A DNA stretch of 64,000 bases, taken from the NCBI RefSeq assembly GCF_027595985.1, contig NC_073305.1, positions 178,701,949 through 178,765,948 of the forward strand. The letters run 5' to 3'. Below the pieces are notes generated by a model, which saw only the letters and a list, made by a program, of their open reading frames with translations, was not told the origin of the DNA and did not search any database. The stretch's first letter is position 1, and each line of letters opens with the position of its first letter. The translations under genes and the position numbers were made by a program. The DNA is from Sorex araneus. Lineage: Eukaryota > Chordata > Mammalia > Eulipotyphla > Soricidae. Of the stretch, positions 56,700 through 64,000 are shown piece by piece.

Positions 56700-58020
56700 G
56701 TCAAATCTGTTTCATTCACTTTGCTCATTTTTTCAAACGTAGTTGTAATTTAGATAAATAGCCCAACATTTCAACAGTGAACTAATCAATAATGCAGATG
56801 ACACAGATCTATTAGTATCTGTGATTTAAGAGTGGGCTTGGGTGTCCTGTCACTCTAGACTCTGTGAAATGCCTATGAAATATGCTCGGGTCAGTTTTGC
56901 AACACACTTGGACGAAGTAAATTAAGAACTAGGCAGGACTAAACATTCACAAACGAGTCCTCCTTAAATACTGGATGGGCTCTTTGTGAGGGTGTGTTCA
57001 CGCCCAGGAGGGGCCAAGGAGCACATGGAGTTTCAAGGTGAGGTTCTCACCTCCTCTGGACAGCTGCAGAACCCCCACCTGGGCCTTATAGTGGGTCCCC
57101 TCCTATCCTGCCTCCTCCAAGCATCTCTTCCTTCTGTTCCCACCCAGGCTTCCTTCTCCCCAGCTTGACTCACTTGCTCATATAAAAGCAGGATATTTCT
57201 TCTAAGACCCTGGAAGTTAAACAGAATTCTGTTTTTAGTTTCCTGCAGCTATTTAGAAATAGTTAATTTTGTTTTTTTTTTTTTGCAGTGGCATAAATTC
57301 TTTTCCCTCTGCTACCCTTTAATAAAAATGTCTGTGTCTGTTCTGGAAGTTTCTCATTGGTTTTTTTGTTTGGCTCCGTTTTCGAATGTTATTCTTTTTC
57401 CACTTGCTTTGACCTCTTTTTCCCACTCAAGTTTTCTCTGTTCTCTGTTTTCAAATTTGCTCCTTCTAGATATTTCCTTCCTTTTTTCCCTGGTTTAGTT
57501 CCTTTTTAACTGCTTTGTCTCTTCTTTTTCATTTCCAGTGAAATTTGAAACAGAGCTCAACAGAGTTGCTGTCTTCAGAGAGTGAGTGGTGTGAGAATAT
57601 GCCTCCATAAACAGCCCAGAGTGGTATCGCATACAAGATAGAAGTTTAGAACCAAATCAGGAAGAGATTTTTCACAGAGTGCAATTGCTTTGACAATTTA
57701 TTCATTCCTTTTTGGGGTAACCTGGTCCTAAGTTGTGGGGCTCATCAGTGGCATGGATAAATTAGAATGTGTTGTTGTAGTACTTATTAATTATGTTCAT
57801 CAGAGTGCCAGCACAGAGCAGCTAGGAAATCATGTTACATGAGTGCGTGAAATCTTTGGGCCTTACTTTTCTGCAGAAAGATTTAGAATAGAGATAGCCA
57901 TGTCGTCTTGGCTGCTGTCTCTGTTTATAGACTGGTTTTCAGGAATTCTAGAAACAGGTAAACTTGCACAGGGCATTTGAGCCTGATTTTTAACTTGGCA
58001 CTCTGACAACAAAATGATTC
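56700..58020. other. Unique intron 1 sequence
   Basis: No repeat or exon recognised; a pyrimidine-rich stretch at 57360-57540. Confidence 0.4.
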
Positions 58021-58025
58021 ATTTT

Positions 58026-58131
58026 GAGGTTGAGGATATATCTCAGTGATAGAGCACAGGCCTTGTTTTATATGTATGTGACTCTAGGTTCAGTTTCCAA
58101 CAACTGCAAAATCAAACAAACAAACAAACAC
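58026..58131 (+). mobile_element. Short tRNA-like SINE (C type)
   Basis: gaggttgaggatatatctcagtgatagagcacaggccttg ... gactctaggttcagtttcc, then (AAAC)n. Same layout as 32488-32580. Confidence 0.6.
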
Positions 58132-58390
58132 CAAAAACAAACCAATGGAATACCCCTGTCATTTTGGAGCACACCTAGGTGCATGTATGGCTCCCTTTAC
58201 TCATTTAATGAGGGTACTCTAAATGCTGAAATGTTTGCAATACAATACCAACATTGTGAGAAACAAAAGTGATTTCAAGCTTCCATTATGTTAACTTAAA
58301 ACTCTGTATTTTCTTCTTTCCTGTTGGTTTATTTCAAACATTCCAGAGAGAAAGGAGCTGTATTCCCACTTGAGTACAAGATACGATTTA

Positions 58391-58560
58391 TTGATTTATT
58401 TATTATTTATTTATTGGGTTGCACAGGGATTACTCCTGGCTCTGCACTCAAGAATTATACCTGGAGGTGCTCAGGGAACTATATGGGATGCTGGGAATCG
58501 AACCCAGCTTGGCCAAGTGCAAAGCAAACACCCTACCCGCTGTGCTATTACTCCAGCCCC
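58391..58560 (-). mobile_element. SOR-type SINE with 14-bp target duplication
   Basis: Flanked by caagatacgattta / caagatgcgattta (58377-58390 and 58561-58574; one mismatch). Reverse copy. Confidence 0.93.
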
Positions 58561-58948
58561 CAAGATGCGATTTAGCTAAACCAAAAAGTTACTTTATTTT
58601 GGTATCCCCCTCAAATTTTTTAAGACCTAAGGTAGGGGGCCTCTTTGGTTTCTAACAGGACTTCCCCAGCTCTGGCCTTTGTGGAGACTCCTCTGCCCAC
58701 TTTTGAGGGTCAAATAGGGAGTTGTGAGTCAGCCCCATGATGGGTCTCCTTCCTGGTGGCCTTTCTGGAACTTTCTAGGGGATGGAAAGAATTGGAGGAG
58801 TCTGTGATTCCTTCTTTTTTCCTGAAGAAAAATGCAAAGGGGTCTCTAGGGAATTGCAAGTACACTCTCTTCGAATTCCATATTTGTGAATTCACTATTT
58901 GCTAAAAGTTATTTGTAAGACCCAAATCAATAACCCTGGATCATTCTT

Positions 58949-59116
58949 TTTTTGGGGGGGGGTCACACCCGGCGATGCACAGGGGTTACTCCTGGTTCTT
59001 CACTCAGGAATTACCCCTGGCAGTGCTCAGGGGACCATAGGGGATGCTGGGATTAGAACCTGGGTCGGCCGCGTGCAAGGCAAACACCCTACCCGCTGTG
59101 CTATCGCTCCAGCCCC
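58949..59116 (-). mobile_element. SOR-type SINE with 15-bp target duplication
   Basis: Flanked by ccctggatcattctt / ccctggatcgttctt (58934-58948 and 59117-59131). Near consensus, with a G-run at its T-rich start. Confidence 0.93.
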
Positions 59117-59488
59117 CCCTGGATCGTTCTTGGTCATTACTGTGCAGAGTGGGGGAAATCTGAGAATCACTGGACATGGTTCCCAACTTAGGTTCCCGGC
59201 TACGCTCGCACCAGGCAATGGTTTTAGCCTTCTGTCTAAACACACATGTGCCAGATGAGGTCTTTTAGGTGACGTGCTTTCTGCATGCTTGCATTTCTGC
59301 TTATATTTTTATTAAAAACACTAATTTGCAAAGTTGTTTATTATGCAGTTGTTTCAGGCACTTAGCGTTCCAACACCACCACCAGGGTGACCTTTCCTCC
59401 TTGGTGGGAATTTTCCCATTTCAAAAAGCTCCTGGCCATCTTGTGCTCCAAAAAGACAGTGTTATGTATTCTCAGCACTGCGGATAGT

Positions 59489-59506
59489 GGGGGGGGGGGG
59501 GGGGGG
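59489..59506. repeat. Poly-G run
   Basis: 18 consecutive G. Confidence 0.95.
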
Positions 59507-60015
59507 ATGAACTTTGTTTAGTCGTGAGTACAGAACTGCTGGGCATGAGTTCTGTGTTAATGAAGCAGCAGTGTAAGTCAGTCTGTCTTAAAATAGAAAC
59601 ACATCAGAAACAGGGCTCTATACTGATTGGTGAAAATGCTGGATTCCAAGACTTGAACGTACCTAGTTTTGTCTATCCTGTAGGAGCAATGGTTCAGTAT
59701 TCACAAAGTCTCTGTTGATGAGACTTGAATGTATAAAATAGCACAACTGAAGTACAGATGTGAGGTCCTGGCAGTTTATTTCTCACTGGACCCTGCTTGA
59801 GTTCTCATTTTAGCTCAGCGTGCCTCAGTTTACTCATCTGTAGAGTGGGTGGTAAGGCCTGTGCCTTTTGATAGTTTTCAAGATTGAATGAGTGCAATAG
59901 TTCTAGGACTTAAAACACAGTCAGGACATAGGAAATCATTGTTTGTTTGCTTTGTGTGTGTGTGTGTGTTGGGGGCATGCCCAATGATAATAAATGCTTG
60001 TTTTGTTTATTCTGT

Positions 60016-60184
60016 TTTTGTTTGGAGGCCACACCTAGCAATGCTTAGGGGTTACTCCTGGCTCAATGTTCAAGAATTACTCCTGGCAGTGCTTGGGAAC
60101 CTTATGGAGATGCCAGATCAAACCCTGGTCAGTTTCATGCATGGCAAATAAACGAATTACCTGCTGTATTATCTCTCCTGCCCC
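60016..60184 (-). mobile_element. SOR-type SINE
   Basis: tttttgtttggaggccacacctagcaatgcttagggg to tgtattatctctcctgcccc. Confidence 0.82.
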
Positions 60185-60727
60185 ATCAAGTCATTGTATT
60201 TTATTGCTCCTTTATGGGAAGGTGCTGGGAATTGTACAATGAAGGAGGTAAACAGAGTGTCTGGGGCAGGAATGTTTGTAACTTCCCTCTGTTTATTTAT
60301 TTTGCCTTCAAGGAACCAACTTTAATGCCCTATTGTGATTAGAGTTAAAGTTTTTCCAACTGAAAGGAAGTAGGAAGTTGAAATGCTTATGGTTGATGCC
60401 AGGTACTGTGCTACCAAAAAAAAATCTAATACAGTCCAAAAATATAAAAAGAAAATCAGTAGGGAGTGTGTAAGGGGTGGACAGGGGCTGAATATTATGG
60501 TGAAGCCATCCTCTGAAAAGTACTAGAGCAACTGTTCCTTCTTATTGCTAAGTTCTTGGAAAATGATTTTAAGTGAATGACATATGGCTTGACCAGGACA
60601 TCTAGTGATCTTTTATTCCAGAAGCTGGAATAGGTTTTCTTTTTTTTCCTTTTTCTATGTCATCAGTGTTTTAATAGAACAACATAATTGAAATGCCATT
60701 TGAAGATGGGAGGTAAGAAATTGATGA

Positions 60728-60900
60728 TGGGGGTGTACTGGGGGGAGTAGGGTCATTAAAGGTGCTTGCCTTACCAACCCAAGTTCAATCCCTGGCATCC
60801 CATAGGAGACCCCCAAGCCCTGCGAGGAGTGATTGCTGAGCACAGAGCCAGGAGTAAGCCCTGAGCACTGTAGGATGTGGCCCCTGACACCCCCCCCCAC
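60728..60900 (+). mobile_element. SOR-type SINE, diverged
   Basis: gtactggggggagtagggtcattaaaggtgcttgcc; gagcacagagccaggagtaagccctgagcactgtaggatgtggcccc, then a C-run. Confidence 0.78.
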
Positions 60901-60901
60901 C

Positions 60902-61975
60902 ATTGTCCCATTGTAATTGGTCTGGGGAAGCTATGTTATACAGAGGGAAAGGAGGGAATTCTTCTGTGATTTGAAAAAAAATTATTCTTTCTACCTCCTT
61001 TCTGAAAAAATGGATTTTCAGCTCTGGCGGCATATTTGAATCAAGGATGCTTTCGGCACCCAGATGACTCAAAAAGACCTAGTCTCATCTCATCAGTTTT
61101 GATCAGTATACTAAGCTCAAAGTAGGAATAAGCCATTAAGAAGCCCAATAAAACTAACCAACACCGAATCTCTGCAGGGTTTTCTCTTGCATAGTTCACT
61201 TATTGGAAGTTTCCTGACACATCTGTAGGCGTCGCCTCAATTGTAAAGACTTACAGGGACCTGGAGGTCCTTTCTATATGCCCAGGATTTTGCTGAGTTC
61301 CAAACTCAGGCTGGTCCCATTTCCAAGTCTTTATTTCCTTAAACTGCTTGGGGTTTTGACCTAGAGACTAAAGGGGGTGTTGGAGAGGAAAGTGACAGTA
61401 TCATTAGTTTTTACTCTCGGTCTTTCTGAAATAACTCAGCACTCCAAGAGGGTGAAAGGAAGGCAAACTGAAGACGAATATAGGAGGGTATGTGTTTGCT
61501 GCAGGATATAAGACGAAACTAGCAAACAACCAAAGGTAGGAGTGCAAACACAGACCTCTGCCAATGAGCTCTCAGCGTTTAGGATTTTGCTTAGAAATTG
61601 AAATGCTGAGATTGTCCCCCCACCCCCCTAGGGCCCTCTTGCTTTTAGCTCTTCAGTCACCACCACAGCCTCCAGCACAGAGTAGACAAGTCTTAAAGTC
61701 TGAAAAGCAGTGCTGTTGAGAGACGGTGCTAGCTTTGTAATTGCGTTTGCAATGGGAACATTCCTGGAAGGCTATTGTGTAGAGTTCATTAAAGTGCCCC
61801 TTGCGTGTACCGCACCAACTCTTTGGGTATTTGCAGAATTCTTCCTGTCAATAGGATAGGTGCTGTTTTTAAGGCTGTCCCTCTCTACAGAGTTTGAAAG
61901 GGTATTAAAATACTCTTGCATTTTCATTTATTTTTACTTTGTAATGAAATTTTGTGTATTTAACCAAACTTGCTT
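60902..61975. other. Unique intron 1 sequence
   Basis: No repeat or exon recognised. Confidence 0.4.
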
Positions 61976-61979
61976 GGAG

Positions 61980-62065
61980 AAATGGGAGGAGAGAGAAAGG
62001 GGAGGGGAAGAAGAAAGGAAAAGAGGGAAAGAGGGAGAGAGACAGAGAGAGAGACAGAGAGAAAG
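61980..62065. repeat. GA-rich purine tract
   Basis: Almost pure G/A over 85 bp (gagagaaagggg ... gagagagacagagagaaaga). Confidence 0.9.
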
Positions 62066-62089
62066 ATACATGTTCAAGAGTGAACATGG

Positions 62090-62268
62090 GCGTTAGAGTG
62101 ATAGTACAGCACTTTGGAGCACTTACCTTGCATATGGCTGAGCTGGGTTTGGTCCCCAGGACCCTTATAGTCCCCTGAGGCCATCAGGAGTGATCCCTGA
62201 GTGCAGAGTCAGGAGTCAGCCCTGAGTACCCCTGGGTTTGGCAACAGAACAAAGACAAACAAAAAAGG
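62090..62268 (+). mobile_element. SOR-type SINE
   Basis: gcgttagagtgatagtacagcactttgg head; gagtcaggagtcagccctgagtacccctggg tail. gtgaacatgg / gtgagcatgg flank it as a degenerate duplication. Confidence 0.85.
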
Positions 62269-62831
62269 GTGAGCATGGCTTCCCCAGCGTGGGAAAGAGC
62301 ACAGTTTGCATTGTTGAGTTTCTTTGGTTGGGGGATTCGGGAGGGGGCATGCTGGGGATGGGATCCAGAGCCCCCACAAGCCGGGCAAGTGCCGTACAGC
62401 TGAATCACAGTCAGTCCCAGGGCCTGCCAGTTGGTGGGTCCCACTGTCTGCTGAGGAAAGTGGGGCTTGCAGAAGCTTGACCGGGACTTCTCAGCCCAGG
62501 GCGAGCTTCACTGAGCCCTTTCCCCATGGTCGATGCCCGAGTCTGTTCTTTGCTCAGAGCAGAAACAGGTTAGAAATGAACTTGGGTCTTGTCTAGTGGC
62601 CACACAACTTGAAATACAGGTTCTCAGCCACGCATAAGGACTGGCCTAGGGCTTTCTGTTTCCTGTTTTTTGCTTTTTTTGTTTTATTGGCACCTAGCAG
62701 CTGTGACTGATGAAACTGGTGCTTGGGAGTAACTCCTTGGTTCTTGCAGTGTTGGGAGATCAAGCCCAGGATTTGGACCTGCAAAGCCCTTAAAGCCCTC
62801 CAGCTCTTTAAGCCTGATCTCACCCATTATC

Positions 62832-62903
62832 TTTATTTATTTATTTATTTATTTATTGAGTGGTGTACAGAGCAAACCCAAGGCCTCACACATGCCCAAG
62901 TTG
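62832..62903 (-). mobile_element. Short C-type SINE fragment with (TTTA)n
   Basis: (TTTA)6 then gagtggtgtacagagcaaacccaaggcctcacacatgcccaag. Confidence 0.5.
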
Positions 62904-62907
62904 ATTT

Positions 62908-63080
62908 TTTTTTTCTTTTTGGGTCACACTTGGCTATGCACAGGGGTTACTCCTGGCTCTGCACTCAGGGATTACTTCTGGGAGTGCTCAGAGGACCATA
63001 TGGGATGCTGGAAATCGATCCCGGGTCGGCTGCGTGCAAGGCAAACGCCCTACCCGCTGTGCTATCACTCCAGCACCTCC
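62908..63080 (-). mobile_element. SOR-type SINE
   Basis: ctttttgggtcacacttggctatgcacaggggttactcc to ctgtgctatcactccagcacc; cccaagttgatttttt / cccaagatgatttttt flank it. Confidence 0.92.
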
Positions 63081-63275
63081 CCCAAGATGATTTTTTGAGT
63101 CTAACCCTCTTCTAAAGTATCTGAGCTAGATGTTAGGAAAAGTCTAGTAGACTTGTCAGGTGACTTGTACTGGACTGCACAAGTTCTAGAGTTTTGTTGA
63201 ATAACTGTGGCTCATAGAAATGCAATTATAGTGTTTTTCTAGGTGACAATAATATTAATGTTTATGATTTTGATG

Positions 63276-63530
63276 GGCTGAAGCGATAGCACAGTGGTTG
63301 GGTGTTCGCCTTTGACACGACCGACCCGAGTTCAATTCCTCCGCCCCTCTTGGAGAGCCCGGCAAGCTACCGAGAGTATGGAGCCCACGTGGCAGAGCCT
63401 GGCAAGCTACCCGTGCATATTGGATATGCCAAAAACAGTAACAATAAGTCTCTCAATGAGAGACGTTACTGGTGCCTGCTCGAACAAATTGATGAGCAAT
63501 GGGATGACAGTGACAGTGACAGAAAATACT
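63276..63530 (+). mobile_element. B-type SINE (RTE-tailed), full length
   Basis: gggctgaagcgatagcacagtggttgggtg head; ccgcccctcttggagagcccggcaagctaccgagagtatgg body; ctctcaatgagagacgttactggtgcctgctcgaacaaattgatgagcaatgggatgacagtgacagtgacag tail. Confidence 0.93.
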
Positions 63531-63610
63531 TAACAGAAAATAATTTTGATGTACAACATTATTGCACCTTTACCATTACCACAGTGCCCAGGAAAGATTG
63601 CCATGAACTT

Positions 63611-63775
63611 CCCTCCCCTCCCCTCCCCTCCCCTCCCCTCCCCTCCCCTCCCCTCCCCTCCCCTCCCCTCCCCTCCCCTCCCCTTCCCTTCCCTTCCCTT
63701 CCCTTCCCTTCCCTTCCCTTCCCTTCCCTTCCCTTCCCTTCCCTTCCCTTCCCTTCCCTTCCCTTCCCTTCCCTT
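63611..63775. repeat. Compound pentanucleotide repeat (CCCTC)14 (CCCTT)19
   Basis: (CCCTC)14 at 63611-63680 switches cleanly to (CCCTT)19 at 63681-63775. Irregular C/T-only sequence continues to about 63950. Confidence 0.97.
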
Positions 63776-63950
63776 CCCTCTCCTCCTCTTTCTTCCCCTC
63801 CCCTCCCCTTTAGTCCTCTTCTTAGTCCCCTCCCCCCTCCTCCTACTCCTCTCCTCCTCTCCTCCCCTCCCCTTTCATCCTCTTCCCACTCCCCCTCTCC
63901 TCCTCTCCTGTCCCCTTCCCTCCTGTCCTCTCTCTGCACCTCCTGCCCCC
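63776..63950. repeat. Irregular polypyrimidine tract
   Basis: C/T-rich continuation of the pentanucleotide block. The 222- and 126-codon open frames across this region are repeat artefacts. Confidence 0.9.
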
Positions 63951-64000
63951 TTAAAATTGCAAATTGTTAGTATTTTTGATGACTTAGCACCAGGCACTGT

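Larger units (their letters stand above)
51117..64000 (+). other. ESR1: ESR1 intron 1, 5' part
   Basis: Everything after the exon 1 donor is taken as intron 1. The second ESR1 exon, which would carry the first zinc finger, is not seen in the remaining 12.9 kb. That fits the human gene, where this intron is tens of kilobases long. The first 5.4 kb is almost repeat-free; SINEs return after 56.5 kb. Confidence 0.85.

Noticed and set aside
63302-63970. 222-codon Pro/Ser/Leu-rich frame
   Set aside because: Translation of a B-type SINE followed by the CCCTC/CCCTT repeat.

Overview
This window is mammalian nuclear DNA, most likely from a shrew (Soricidae, Sorex-like). The main clue is a very abundant tRNA-derived SINE with the head 'ggggctggagcgatagcacagcg', which I recognise as the shrew SOR-type SINE. 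Many L1 3' ends and an RTE-clade LINE point the same way. Species-level naming is an inference from these repeats.

The only protein-coding gene exon I can support is the first coding exon of ESR1 (estrogen receptor alpha) at 50627-51116 on the + strand. It starts at ATG 50656 and ends in a split Arg codon at a CAG|GTACCC donor. It encodes the A/B (AF-1) region and lies in a CpG island of about 49.8-51.3 kb. A pyrimidine-rich, GC-elevated block at 48.2-48.9 kb, about 2 kb upstream, is a candidate alternative upstream promoter or first exon.

Layout: 1-46.6 kb is gene-less 5' flank, or intronic sequence of ESR1's long 5' region, packed with SINEs and L1 fragments. A 3.1 kb 5'-truncated, inactive RTE retrotransposon lies at 27982-31073 (- strand), bounded by 11-bp direct repeats, and carries a nested L1 insertion. 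From about 46.65 to 56.5 kb the SINEs almost vanish; this desert contains the ESR1 promoter area, coding exon and early intron 1. From 56.5 kb to the end is ESR1 intron 1 with SINEs again, ending in a large CCCTC/CCCTT tract.

Mobile elements: (A) full-length SOR-type SINEs of about 170-180 bp with an A-rich tail; (B) SINEs with the same tRNA-like head but a 3' end matching the 3' terminus of the RTE element and a (GACAGTGATA)-like tail; (C) short tRNA-like fragments of another type ('ctctgtggtagagcac'); L1 3' UTR copies; and the RTE. The B-type SINE tail matching the RTE 3' end is the most striking system here. It suggests a SINE/LINE pair driven by an RTE. That family (RTE1_Sar, as I recall it) has been reported as horizontally transferred between shrews and parasitic nematodes.
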